Of a stretch of 42,101 nt of DNA, positions 1 to 8,168 are shown piece by piece. Source of the stretch: Spirochaetales bacterium (GTDB taxonomy: Bacteria; Spirochaetota; Spirochaetia; UBA9216); contig QKCC01000153.1 in the NCBI GenBank assembly GCA_003245835.1, forward strand, positions 1 to 42,101, read 5' to 3'. Position 1 is the first letter of the stretch; each line of letters opens with the position of its first letter. The notes beneath the pieces were generated by a model that had not been told where the DNA came from, ran no database searches, and worked only from the letters and a program-made list of their open reading frames with translations. Both the position numbers and the translations under genes were made by a program.

Positions 1-414
1 CGGGGTTATATCAACCTCGGTGATGTCGCGGTATTTTTTACCGCCCTGACATTCGGTCCCTATACAGCGCTGATTTCCGGCGGGCTCGGGCCTGCTATAG
101 CCGACATTGTGGCAGGATATTCCCAGTGGGCGCCGATTACCTTTGCGGCCCACGGTCTTCAGGGACTTGCGGCGGCTCTGATTATCAGGGCGCTTTCAGG
201 ACGGAAGACAGCTGTTCCTGCGGCCGGTACTGCCGGGATGATCGTTATGGTAGGTCTGTACTTTCTCGGCGGCGGTGTAATGGTAGGCTTCGCAGCTTCG
301 GCTGTAGAGATACCGATGAATATTCTGCAGAATGCAGTCGGTGTTCTGGGCGGTTTTGTGCTGTCCAAGGCTGTAAAAAAGGCTTACCCGCCTGTAGCCA
401 GGCTTGCCTGGTAG
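1..414 (+). CDS. ECF-type transporter S component, C-terminal part (5' end outside window)
   Basis: The reading frame is open from base 1 and ends at TAG 412-414, so only the last 137 residues are present. The sequence is hydrophobic with Gly/Ala-rich membrane segments. It contains a polar stretch (YINLGD, then LTFGPYTALISGG and GPAIADI) of the kind found in S components of energy-coupling-factor vitamin transporters, where it lines the substrate pocket. Such proteins sit in the inner membrane and pair with a shared EcfT/EcfA module, which is not in this window. The substrate cannot be read from this fragment. An amidohydrolase starts 21 bases downstream and a PfkB kinase follows, so the three probably form one transcript. 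Another small polytopic membrane protein family is possible. Confidence 0.65.
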   Translation, partial: RGYINLGDVAVFFTALTFGPYTALISGGLGPAIADIVAGYSQWAPITFAAHGLQGLAAALIIRALSGRKTAVPAAGTAGMIVMVGLYFLGGGVMVGFAASAVEIPMNILQNAVGVLGGFVLSKAVKKAYPPVARLAW

Positions 415-435
415 CCTGCTTCAAGGACATGCAGT

Positions 436-1296
436 TTGAAGTACAGCGGCAGGATTATTGATATACATACCCATGTGCAGCCTGCGGAGGTTGCTGCCAA
501 CCGCGGCAGATTTTTGCCCGGTGAGCCGGATTTCAGGCTGCTGTACGAAAACCCCAAATACAGGCTTACAGGCAGTGCTGATGTGCTGCAGGCGATGGCT
601 GAAACAGGCGTCGACGCCTCGGTTATTCTCGGGTTCGCATGGCGTGATCCGGAGCTGCTGCGCAGGCATAATGATATGATCCTGGCCGACGCGGCGGTTT
701 CCAACGGGCGGCTTCACGGTTTTACCTGTGTTTACCCCTTTGCGGAGAAGGGGACGGCCGGAGCCGAGGCCATGAGGTGTCTGCAAAGCGGCGCTGCCGG
801 AATAGGCGAGATTGGGCTTTACGACAGGGACCTCGACCGGGAATACATTGAAGCAATGGCTCCGGTTATGAAAGTCTGCCGCGAGCTTGAAAAACCGCTG
901 ATGATGCACGTAAACGAGCCTGTAGGTCATAATTACAGCGGCAAGGCTCCGATGTCGATCCGCGGTATCTATGATTTTGTGAGAGAATACCCGGACAATC
1001 AAATTATCCTGGCGCATTGGGGCGGCGGTCTGCTGTTCTTTAATTTATTAAAAAAAGAGGCGAAGCAGGTACTGGCGAATGTCTGGTTCGACAGCGCCGC
1101 GTCGCCGTTTCTTTATGATCCGGCAATCTGGAAAACAGCAGCCGCCATAATCGGTGCCGGGCGAATTCTGCTGGGTACGGATTTCCCGCTGCTGAACGCC
1201 GAACGGTATATCAGTCAGCTCGAGGAATCCGGGCTGAGCATGGCCGAGCTTGAAATGATTTGTTTCCGAAACGCTGAGGAAGTTCTCGGCCTGTAA
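436..1296 (+). CDS. Amidohydrolase family 2 metal-dependent hydrolase
   Basis: This 286-residue protein has the TIM-barrel amidohydrolase-2 layout. His11 and His13 (DIHTHV) form the first metal motif, His158 lies in MHVNEP, His194 in AHWGGG, and Asp249 in GTDFP is the expected catalytic or metal Asp. Proteins of this family hydrolyse or decarboxylate small cyclic or carboxylic substrates; the substrate is not evident here. No signal peptide is visible, so it is probably cytoplasmic. The start is taken as TTG, preceded by AAGGA at 423-427 with 8-base spacing; an ATG at 429 is in another frame. The gene lies between the S-component gene and a PfkB kinase with gaps of 21 and 24 bases, which suggests one catabolic or salvage operon. 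Confidence 0.85.
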   Translation: MKYSGRIIDIHTHVQPAEVAANRGRFLPGEPDFRLLYENPKYRLTGSADVLQAMAETGVDASVILGFAWRDPELLRRHNDMILADAAVSNGRLHGFTCVYPFAEKGTAGAEAMRCLQSGAAGIGEIGLYDRDLDREYIEAMAPVMKVCRELEKPLMMHVNEPVGHNYSGKAPMSIRGIYDFVREYPDNQIILAHWGGGLLFFNLLKKEAKQVLANVWFDSAASPFLYDPAIWKTAAAIIGAGRILLGTDFPLLNAERYISQLEESGLSMAELEMICFRNAEEVLGL

Positions 1297-1320
1297 ACTG
1301 GGTCTTTAAGGAGTCCGATA

Positions 1321-2286
1321 ATGGCAGGATTTTTCAGTATGGGCGAGGCCCTCATTGATTTTATACCGATTGATGTTGATACCGATCTGAAGAATGTCAG
1401 CGGATTCATCAAGAAACCGGGAGGAGCCCCTGCCAATGTAGCGGCAGCCGTAGCACGGCTCGGCAACAGCGCCTCATTCATCGGTAAATTAGGCGAGGAT
1501 GCTTTCGGTGACTACCTGGTAGAAACAATGTCGGGCGTCGGCATCAATACCGACAGGGTCCTGAGGACGTCCGAGGCCAATACCTGTCTTGCGTTTGTCT
1601 CGCTCAAAAGCGACGGAAACCGTGAATTCTCATTCTACAGAAAACCGAGCGCCGATTTGCTGCTGTATCCTGATGAAATAGATGAAAACTGGTTTCAGCC
1701 CGGCGATATCCTTCAGTTCTGCGCCGTGAGCCTGACTCCTGAAACTCCTGTGCGTTCGTCACATAAACGCGCGATTGAAATCGCAAAGCGGAAAGACTGC
1801 CTGGTCGTGTTCGACCCGAACCTGAGGTTCCCGCTTTGGCCTGATCGCGCAGCATTAAAATCCACCTGTCTTGAATTTATGACAGACGCAGATGTAATCA
1901 AAATAAGCGATGAAGAGCTTGAATTCATTACGGGAACGCCGGATGTCGAGGCAGCAGCGGAGTTTTTGTTCTCGAGGGGACCCGCAATTTTCATCTATAC
2001 CATGGGCAGGAACGGCGCAAGGCTGTTTACCCCGGATTTCAATGTCGAGGCCGAAGGATTCAGCGTGGACGCGATAGATACAACAGGAGCAGGTGATGCC
2101 TTTCTTGGAGGATTTCTCGGGAAGATGATGTCGGACGGAAAAAGCGTAGGCGACATCGATGCCGAATATGCGTTCGAACTCATCCGCTACGCCAATGCCT
2201 GCGGGGCCATAGTATCGAGCCGGCAGGGCGCGATTTCATCAATGCCGGACCGGTCCGAGGTTGAGGCCTTTTTACGGAGTCGTTGA
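1321..2286 (+). CDS. PfkB-family carbohydrate kinase (fructokinase-like)
   Basis: This 321-residue ribokinase/PfkB-fold sugar kinase transfers phosphate from ATP to a sugar hydroxyl. It begins with a GEALIDFIP segment, then has the glycine-rich sugar-binding motif KPGGAPANVA near residue 40. The family signature DTTGAGDAF contains the catalytic base Asp259. Length and the N-terminal motif fit the fructokinase branch, but the sugar is not proven; 2-keto-3-deoxygluconate-type kinases are similar. AAGGAG stands about 8 bases before the ATG. The gene ends one base before the stop of the convergent YesN-type regulator, with no terminator hairpin between them. The neighbouring ABC sugar importer suggests that kinase and importer may serve one sugar, which is inference. 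Confidence 0.88.
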   Translation: MAGFFSMGEALIDFIPIDVDTDLKNVSGFIKKPGGAPANVAAAVARLGNSASFIGKLGEDAFGDYLVETMSGVGINTDRVLRTSEANTCLAFVSLKSDGNREFSFYRKPSADLLLYPDEIDENWFQPGDILQFCAVSLTPETPVRSSHKRAIEIAKRKDCLVVFDPNLRFPLWPDRAALKSTCLEFMTDADVIKISDEELEFITGTPDVEAAAEFLFSRGPAIFIYTMGRNGARLFTPDFNVEAEGFSVDAIDTTGAGDAFLGGFLGKMMSDGKSVGDIDAEYAFELIRYANACGAIVSSRQGAISSMPDRSEVEAFLRSR

Positions 2287-2287
2287 T

Positions 2288-3046
2288 TTACCTGCCGCGG
2301 TAGCTGCCCGGACTCATTCCAGTTTCTTTCTTGAACAGGCGGCTGAAATAGCCCTGATCGACAAATCCCAGTGCGGAAGCTATCTCCTTTATTTCCAGAT
2401 CAGGGTTGTCGCTGATCATTTTTTTTGCATGATTTATTCTGAGTTCGGTAAGAAACCGGGTCGGGGTTGTTCCCGTCTGCCTTTTAAAAATCCGGCTCAT
2501 ATAAGTAGGGTTCAGCCTGAATGTTTCCGCCATATCCGAAATCGAAATGTCGTCTTTGTATCGGGCCCTCATGAATTCTATAATATTCCCGCATAGATCA
2601 TTTGCCGCAGTCGAGGGATCGTAACAGCCGGTTGACTCCGGCAGATAGGCCAAGCTTTTGTCCAGCAGTATTTCGAGCCTTTCGAGCGCATCCTTCAGTT
2701 CCCTCATCGATACCGGCTTCAGAATATATTCCCTGACACCGAAGTGGATGGCTCGTTTAGCGTAATTAAAATCATCGTAACCGCTCAGGATAATAACAGG
2801 CAGTTCCGGCATCGACAGGTAAAGCTCTTCAATCAGCTCGAGTCCGTCCATCACCGGCATTTTGATATCGGTGATCAGCAGATCGGGGCAGCGGTTTTCG
2901 ATGATTTCGAGGGCGTCTTCTCCGTTTGCAGCTGTCCGGGCAACCTCGAACCTCGGATTTGCCGCAGGTATTTTTTTTGCGATGTTTTCTCTTATTCGGT
3001 GTTCATCTTCCGCGATTACGATGCTGTAATTTCTATGCCCCTCCAA
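2288..3046 (-). CDS. YesN-type response regulator (receiver plus AraC helix-turn-helix)
   Basis: The N-terminal receiver domain has acidic residues near 13-15, phospho-acceptor Asp60 in LLITDIKMP, and a conserved Lys in EYILKPVS. The C-terminal ~100 residues form an AraC/XylS DNA-binding domain, with SISDMAETFRLNPTYMSRIF and GYFSRLFKKETGMSP as its two helix-turn-helix signatures. It is the probable partner of the sensor kinase just upstream and should regulate the divergent sugar importer. The TTG at 3046 is chosen because GGGAGG lies 5 bases before it and the receiver fold begins 6 residues later. The alternative ATG at 3106 would overlap the kinase by 74 bases and add a non-domain tail. With the TTG the overlap with the kinase gene is 14 bases. 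Confidence 0.9.
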   Translation of the reverse strand: MEGHRNYSIVIAEDEHRIRENIAKKIPAANPRFEVARTAANGEDALEIIENRCPDLLITDIKMPVMDGLELIEELYLSMPELPVIILSGYDDFNYAKRAIHFGVREYILKPVSMRELKDALERLEILLDKSLAYLPESTGCYDPSTAANDLCGNIIEFMRARYKDDISISDMAETFRLNPTYMSRIFKRQTGTTPTRFLTELRINHAKKMISDNPDLEIKEIASALGFVDQGYFSRLFKKETGMSPGSYRGR

Positions 3047-4838
3047 CCGGTCCTCCCATTCTGACGCAGGCGCCGCTGCTGCTGTTGTAAATCTGAAAAT
3101 CGACATTGTCGTTGAAATATATTTTAAGCCTTGAGTAAATGTTCGGCAGACCGAGTCCGTCGAAATGGAAATTCAGCTGGTTCTCGGCCTCTTCATCGCA
3201 GCATGTAATTATATTATGGATGTTCTCGAGGGCATCCTTCCCGAAGCCCCGTCCCGAGTCTTCGACAAGGATACTCCACTGACTATCGTCCGCTTCAGCC
3301 GCTATTTTAAGCTTCCACGGCGGCTTTCCGTCGGTGGCATATTTCATACTGTTTTCGACAAGCGGAAGAATAATCAGTTTCGGGATCATGAAATTCGCCG
3401 CCTTTTTGTTCATCACAATTGAATAATCAAGGTCGTTCCCGAAGCGTATTTTCATGCATGTCAGAAAACTTTTGGTAACGGCTATTTCTTCCTTAACCGG
3501 CACATACAGCCTGCTTCGTGATGCAGTATACCTGAGTATGGAAGTGAGGTGGCTGATTGTCTCTACTATATTTTCCGACTCGCCGTCTTCTGCCATAATG
3601 CCTATTGTTGTGAGCATATTGTACATAAAGTGCGGATCCATCTGGGACTGCAGCGCCAGCATACGTGCGTTTTCCTGCAGTGTCCGCTCTTTTACAACCA
3701 GCTTCATAGAGTCGTTCAGCTTACGGTTCATTTTCCAGAATTCCTGGTGGATTTCTTCAAACTCCGAAAGCTGAGATATCGCTTCAAGGTTTGCGGGAGT
3801 CTCCGATGAGAGGTTGTCCCAGTGCAGGTTCGATATCCAGCCGTTCAGCTGACTGAGCGACTGAGTAATCAGTCTCGACAGCCTGCCTGCTACCGTCGTA
3901 CTTATGATGAACATTATTGCGCCGCTAACGATAATTACCAGAAGGAAGCGGTATACAGGCTTAAGAATGTTCCTTTCCTTCGTGATGTTCAGGATAGTCC
4001 ATCCAATCTCGCGGCATTTTCCTATCGAAATAATTTCCCTCTCTCCGGTAGCCGGGTTTTTAAACGATACAATGCCTGTTCCGGGGCTGCTTTTAAGCAG
4101 CTGGGTATAAGTCGCTGATTTTTCGACCACCGGAGGAAAAATCTGGCTGTTATCCTGGCTGAAGATCAGAAAATCCTTCGGAACCTTCGAGGCACCGTAA
4201 AAAATTGTTTCAGAAAACTGCTTTACCTCGATAACGCCGAGCTGCTTTTTGTTCTGCAGATCGAATATCGTTCTGAACAGTGAAATATATTCCTGGTTTT
4301 TATAAAGCTGAAAGGCTTCTTCGGCAAGCGGGTCCCGGATAGAACCGCTGAAATGACGTTTTCCGTATTCCCTGTCTATGCCGATCATCGCTTCGGCTGT
4401 CTCGATGGGCAGCTTATGAATCAGGTTGTAGGTCCCTGAACCGATGAGCAGGCCCTGCTGATCGATATAGTTTATCTGGGGTACGGTTTTTATCGGTCCC
4501 GAAATCATTGCAAGCATGTTCGCTATATCGCGGGCCACGAGGTAAACCTCTGTACTTTCCGGCTGAAGTCCCTCATCGAGAAGATTCTGATACTCGGTGA
4601 TATTCTCTTTGAGCATGGCGGAATTGGTAATGTTAAGTGAAAGGTTGTTCATCTTCGAAATTTCGGAATCGATGATACTTATAATTTTATCTGTTACGTC
4701 GGTAAGATTGGATTCTTCCTCGCTGCGGAGCACCCTTGATGTATAGATAAAAAAGATCAGGGAAAGAAAAGTGACGGTAAGAAGAATAGGGATAAAATAG
4801 GAAAAAAACAGGGTCCTCTGGACCGTCCGAGCCTTCAT
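3033..4838 (-). CDS. YesM-type sensor histidine kinase
   Basis: This 601-residue membrane kinase has a first transmembrane helix at about residues 11-33, a periplasmic sensor region of about 260 residues, and a second helix at about 292-316. A HAMP-like linker and a His_kinase/HATPase module follow. The phospho-acceptor is His403 in QMDPHFMYN, the hallmark of the YesM/LytS class. The ATP-binding N box has Asn496 in LPLVENSMKYA, and DSGRGFG is the G box. In this family the paired YesN protein activates a nearby carbohydrate ABC importer, which fits the divergent importer starting at 4984. The ATG at 4838 has only a weak ribosome site. It is translationally coupled to the regulator by overlap. 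Confidence 0.92.
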   Translation of the reverse strand: MKARTVQRTLFFSYFIPILLTVTFLSLIFFIYTSRVLRSEEESNLTDVTDKIISIIDSEISKMNNLSLNITNSAMLKENITEYQNLLDEGLQPESTEVYLVARDIANMLAMISGPIKTVPQINYIDQQGLLIGSGTYNLIHKLPIETAEAMIGIDREYGKRHFSGSIRDPLAEEAFQLYKNQEYISLFRTIFDLQNKKQLGVIEVKQFSETIFYGASKVPKDFLIFSQDNSQIFPPVVEKSATYTQLLKSSPGTGIVSFKNPATGEREIISIGKCREIGWTILNITKERNILKPVYRFLLVIIVSGAIMFIISTTVAGRLSRLITQSLSQLNGWISNLHWDNLSSETPANLEAISQLSEFEEIHQEFWKMNRKLNDSMKLVVKERTLQENARMLALQSQMDPHFMYNMLTTIGIMAEDGESENIVETISHLTSILRYTASRSRLYVPVKEEIAVTKSFLTCMKIRFGNDLDYSIVMNKKAANFMIPKLIILPLVENSMKYATDGKPPWKLKIAAEADDSQWSILVEDSGRGFGKDALENIHNIITCCDEEAENQLNFHFDGLGLPNIYSRLKIYFNDNVDFQIYNSSSGACVRMGGPVGGA

Positions 4839-4888
4839 CAGGATATTCTAACCCGATTTTCGCGGAAAAAATATAAAAAGTCGGAAAA

Positions 4889-4917
4889 GTCCATAACAAG
4901 TATCAGTTTTGTCCATA
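4889..4917. promoter_or_regulatory. Candidate operator: direct repeat GTCCATA spaced 22 bases
   Basis: In the 145-base gap between the divergent kinase and binding-protein genes, GTCCATA occurs at 4889-4895 and again at 4911-4917. ACAA follows the first copy directly and the second after one extra base. The 22-base start-to-start distance is two helical turns, as expected for an AraC-family dimer bound to one face of DNA. The obvious candidate protein is the YesN-type regulator encoded next door. No promoter core around it could be called with confidence. TCGACA at 4933-4938 with ACTAAT 17 bases further on is possible, but would put the start very close to the ribosome site. Confidence 0.4.
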
Positions 4918-4983
4918 TACAACCCGGAAAAATCGACATTAAAATAATACAAAACACTAATAAACAAAAGGAGTGGAGAATAA

Positions 4984-5991
4984 ATGAGAAGAGGATTGAC
5001 TTTATTACTGGTTGCTGTTCTCCTGACGGCAGCAATAGCCGGCGGGTTTGCCGCAGGTCAGCAGGACACGGGCAAAAAAGATGAATTCGTTATCGGCTGG
5101 AGCAATGCCGGTATGGGCGATTCATGGAGACAGTTTCTGAAAGCCAACTTTGAGGCTGAAGTTGCAGCACATCCGGAAATAGTAAAATACTATATATCGG
5201 ATGCGAACGAGAGACCCGAGAAGCAGATTGCCGACATCGACGATCTTCTTGCGAAGGGCGTTGACGGTCTGATTATTTATCCGACTGTCGGGGATGCAAT
5301 TATTCCCGCAGTAGAGCGCGCATACGCATCAGGTATTCCCGTTATCGTTTTCGGAGGAAGCATCAATACCGACAAGCTAACCTGCCTTGTAACACAGGAC
5401 CTGTATGAATTCGGCCGATCACAGGCTAAATGGCTTGTTGATGAACTGGGCGGAAAGGGCAAGATCATAATGCTGTCCGGTATTGCCGGCAACACAACCG
5501 CGGAAGAAAGACTCGCCGGCGCGCGAGAAGTATTTGCCGCGAACAAGGGCATTGAGATTCTCGATCATCAGTACTGCGACTGGTCGGCTGCAAAAACAAA
5601 GACTATCGTAGAAGCAATGCTGAATGCTTTTCCGCAGATCGACGGAATCTGGGCTGACTCAGGTCTTATGTCCTGGCCAGCGCTGCAGGCATTCGAAGAA
5701 GCCGGAAGACCTCTTGTTCCTTCGACAGGCGACCAGCTGAACGGTTACGCAAAGTATGTTACCGAAAAGAATGTTCCGGCATACCTGTACCCGATGTCCA
5801 CAAGGCTTTCTGCAGAAGCCGTCAAAGTCCTTGTTGACGCCATGAAGGGCAAAACAGTTGACAAAAAGGTTGCTGCATCCTTTCAGGGTATGGGTCCCGA
5901 GGCAATTAAAAAGTTCGTCAAGCCTGAGCTTTCAGACTGGTGGTGGGTCGGCGACGACCAGATCCCCGCGGAATTCCTTCCCAAGCTTTAG
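4984..5991 (+). CDS. Sugar ABC transporter periplasmic binding protein (RbsB-like)
   Basis: This 335-residue secreted protein has a basic N-terminus and hydrophobic core at residues 1-24, a signal peptide ending near FAAGQQ. The rest matches the type I periplasmic-binding fold (Peripla_BP_4) of ribose/galactose/xylose-type importers: FVIGWSNAGMGDSWRQ at the first strand, DGLIIYPTVGDAI in the first lobe and GIWADSGLMSW in the second. It would capture a monosaccharide-like ligand in the periplasm and deliver it to the permeases encoded downstream. AAAGGAGTGG at 4967-4976 precedes the ATG. As is common for importer operons, it is the first gene and is followed by a terminator-like hairpin that could make it more abundant than the membrane parts. 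The ligand is not identifiable by eye. Confidence 0.92.
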   Translation: MRRGLTLLLVAVLLTAAIAGGFAAGQQDTGKKDEFVIGWSNAGMGDSWRQFLKANFEAEVAAHPEIVKYYISDANERPEKQIADIDDLLAKGVDGLIIYPTVGDAIIPAVERAYASGIPVIVFGGSINTDKLTCLVTQDLYEFGRSQAKWLVDELGGKGKIIMLSGIAGNTTAEERLAGAREVFAANKGIEILDHQYCDWSAAKTKTIVEAMLNAFPQIDGIWADSGLMSWPALQAFEEAGRPLVPSTGDQLNGYAKYVTEKNVPAYLYPMSTRLSAEAVKVLVDAMKGKTVDKKVAASFQGMGPEAIKKFVKPELSDWWWVGDDQIPAEFLPKL

Positions 5992-6006
5992 GTTTAAATT
6001 GGTTCT

Positions 6007-6042
6007 GGGTTTTCCGGTTTTACGCCGGAAGACCCGTTTTTT
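6007..6042 (+). terminator. Intrinsic terminator or attenuator after the binding-protein gene
   Basis: The arms GGGTTTTCCGG (6007-6017) and CCGGAAGACCC (6025-6035) pair with a single G-T wobble around a 7-base loop and are followed by G and six T residues. It sits 15 bases after the binding-protein stop and before the remaining importer genes. Partial read-through here would give the usual excess of binding protein. Confidence 0.8.
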
Positions 6043-6081
6043 ATGAAGTGAGTGAATTTTAATATAACTGAGGATGAGGCT

Positions 6082-7224
6082 GTGAATATTGAAAACATGA
6101 TGAAAAAAATTTCAATCAAAGGAATGACTGCGTCGAACAGGTTTGCCGTATTGCCGACTGAAAGTAATGCAGCTGCTGAGGGCGGTGTTCCTTCTTCTGA
6201 AACTGTGAAGCGCTACAGGCGAATGGCCGCCGGCGGCGCCGCCCTGATATACTGCGAGGCGACCGCGATAAATCAGGACGCCCGGGCGAGGGTTAACCAG
6301 CTGATACTCACAGCGGACAACTGGGAATCATTCAAACCCCTGACTGAAGCTGTGAAAAAGGAAAATCCGGATGCTGTTTTTATATTGCAGCTCGATCATG
6401 CGGGTGCGCTTGCCTCCACTGATTTTGCCAAACCGGTAGGGATTTATGATCGTCCCGGTTCCGGTGTAGAGGTGCTTACAGACAGCGGAATTGAAAAAAT
6501 CATTCAGGGGTTTGTCGATTCGAGCCTCGCGGCTGAAAAGGCCGGATTTGACGGGGTTGAAATAAAGATATGTCACGGGTTCCTCGGAACCGACTTTATC
6601 CAGCCGCTGAACAGACGCGGAGGAAAATACGGCGGAAGTTTTAAAAACCGTACCGCTTTCATTACTGAGTTTGCTAAAGGCGTAAAAGCGAAAGCCGGTA
6701 AAAGATTCATCCTGGGATTGCGAATCCCGGCCTACGAGAGTATTCCCGGGGGCTTCGGCAGCGCCGGGCCCGAAGAAGTCATTGAGGACTTGACCGAGAC
6801 GATTGCAATGGCCAGGCTTGCCGAAAAGGCAGGTATTTCAATAATATCGGTTTCTGCAGGAAGCGCCGTCGGAAACGCCGATCTGATTCATCCAACCGCA
6901 AAATATCCGGACGGTGTATATCGGCATTTCGGCTGGGCCGCCGCTGTAAAAAAAGCTGTCCGCATCCCCGTAGTCGGGGCAGGCTACAGCTACCTTTCAG
7001 ACGGTAAAACCGGCATAGGCAGCTGGGCCTACTGGGCCGATAAGAATGTACGTGACGGAAATGTTGATTTTGTCGGTCTCGGCCGCCAGGGGTTTGCCGA
7101 TCCGGGGCTACCTTCGAAGCTGATGAACAGCCGTGCCGATGAAGTCAATTACTGTACTGCATGTCTCGGCTGCGGGGGGCTTCTGCTCAGTCAGCAGCCG
7201 GTAAAATGCGTGGTGTATAAATGA
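6082..7224 (+). CDS. Old Yellow Enzyme-like flavin oxidoreductase with C-terminal cysteine cluster
   Basis: This is an FMN-binding TIM barrel of the NADH:flavin oxidoreductase family: NRFAVLPTES near the start, FILQLDHAG, GFDGVEI, YGGS and, at the end, VDFVGLGRQGFADP. The usual IHGAHGYL motif reads IKICHGFL, so the first His is Lys. The last 25 residues carry Cys-x2-Cys-x2-Cys-x11-Cys, close to the 4Fe-4S site of 2,4-dienoyl-CoA reductase and trimethylamine dehydrogenase, but the C-terminal nucleotide-binding domain of those enzymes is absent. GTG 6082 is preferred because GAGGA lies 7 bases upstream. GTG 6052, right behind the terminator, is the longer option. It overlaps the permease start by four bases (ATGA). 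It presumably acts on the imported compound or a derivative. Confidence 0.85.
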   Translation: MNIENMMKKISIKGMTASNRFAVLPTESNAAAEGGVPSSETVKRYRRMAAGGAALIYCEATAINQDARARVNQLILTADNWESFKPLTEAVKKENPDAVFILQLDHAGALASTDFAKPVGIYDRPGSGVEVLTDSGIEKIIQGFVDSSLAAEKAGFDGVEIKICHGFLGTDFIQPLNRRGGKYGGSFKNRTAFITEFAKGVKAKAGKRFILGLRIPAYESIPGGFGSAGPEEVIEDLTETIAMARLAEKAGISIISVSAGSAVGNADLIHPTAKYPDGVYRHFGWAAAVKKAVRIPVVGAGYSYLSDGKTGIGSWAYWADKNVRDGNVDFVGLGRQGFADPGLPSKLMNSRADEVNYCTACLGCGGLLLSQQPVKCVVYK

Positions 7225-8168
7225 CAATCAATTTAAAACGGGGCGCTGTATCTCCGGGGCTGTGGATAGCTCTGATCGCCCTGATTATAGCTGCGCTGGT
7301 TATACAGATAATCACCGGCGTCAGTTTCTTTACATTGAGCAATATGCTGAATGTTGCACGGAATTTCTCAATGCTCGGCCTGGTTGCGCTTGGACAGACT
7401 ATGGTGATAATGTCCGGGGGGCTCGACCTCTCGGTTGTCGCCGTAATTTCAACCGGAAATATACTTGCCGCTTCTCTCATAAACGGAAGGGATCCTCTGG
7501 TTGTTCCGGTTATGCTTCTGACAATTGTTGTCGGTGCGCTTATCGGTTCAGTGAACGGTCTGCTGGTTACAAAGAGAAAGGTTCCCGCTTTTATTGCGAC
7601 GCTCGGGGTATCGATCGTCGTTAACGGGCTGCGGCTTATTGCCACGGGCGGAATTCCGAAGGGCAATGTTGCCGGCGCTTTGAAGAAAATAGGAACCGGC
7701 AGTTTTCTCGGACTTCCGTGGCTGGTAATTATTTTTGCAGTTACCGCGGTTTTCTTTTATTTTCTGCTTGCAAGGTCCTCATACGGACGGCGGCTTCGGG
7801 TTACCGGGTGCAACCCTGATGTAGCGGAACTGTCCGGAATCAGGAAGGACCGGGTGATTCTGACTGCGTATATAATATGCGGAGCGCTCTCTGCTTTAAC
7901 GGGCGTGTTTCTGTCGGGTTATACCGGTATTGCCGACAACTGGGCCGGTAACGAGTTTGATATCAACAGCATTGCCGCAGCGGTACTCGGCGGGGCAGCA
8001 ATCGGCGGCGGTACCGGATCGGTACAGGGTACCGTAATCGGCTCGGTAATTCTGCTGCTGATAACAAACCTCGCGATTTTAGCGTCGCTTCCAATTCAGA
8101 GCCAGATGATGGTTAAGGGCCTTGTGATTATTCTTGCTCTCGGACTGTTCGGAAGGGGGAAGAAATGA
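7221..8168 (+). CDS. Sugar ABC transporter permease (RbsC-like)
   Basis: This 315-residue hydrophobic protein of the BPD_transp_2 family has roughly eight to ten membrane segments. It contains the family motifs GQTMVIMSGGLDLSV near residue 55 and, towards the C-terminus, the EFDINSIAAAVLGGAAIGGG segment. It forms part of the inner-membrane channel. It overlaps the preceding oxidoreductase stop and the following ATPase start by four bases each (ATGA), so the three are translationally coupled. A second, diverged permease gene follows the ATPase, so the channel is probably a heterodimer rather than the homodimer of the ribose system. Confidence 0.92.
   Translation: MTINLKRGAVSPGLWIALIALIIAALVIQIITGVSFFTLSNMLNVARNFSMLGLVALGQTMVIMSGGLDLSVVAVISTGNILAASLINGRDPLVVPVMLLTIVVGALIGSVNGLLVTKRKVPAFIATLGVSIVVNGLRLIATGGIPKGNVAGALKKIGTGSFLGLPWLVIIFAVTAVFFYFLLARSSYGRRLRVTGCNPDVAELSGIRKDRVILTAYIICGALSALTGVFLSGYTGIADNWAGNEFDINSIAAAVLGGAAIGGGTGSVQGTVIGSVILLLITNLAILASLPIQSQMMVKGLVIILALGLFGRGKK

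Noticed and set aside
421..1017. 198-codon minus-strand frame opposite the amidohydrolase
   Set aside because: The plus strand shows all metal-binding motifs of the amidohydrolase family; the minus frame has no recognisable domain.
3047..3106. Longer N-terminus for the YesN-type regulator from ATG 3106
   Set aside because: It would overlap the kinase gene by 74 bases and add an Ala-rich leader before the receiver fold; TTG 3046 has a good ribosome site.
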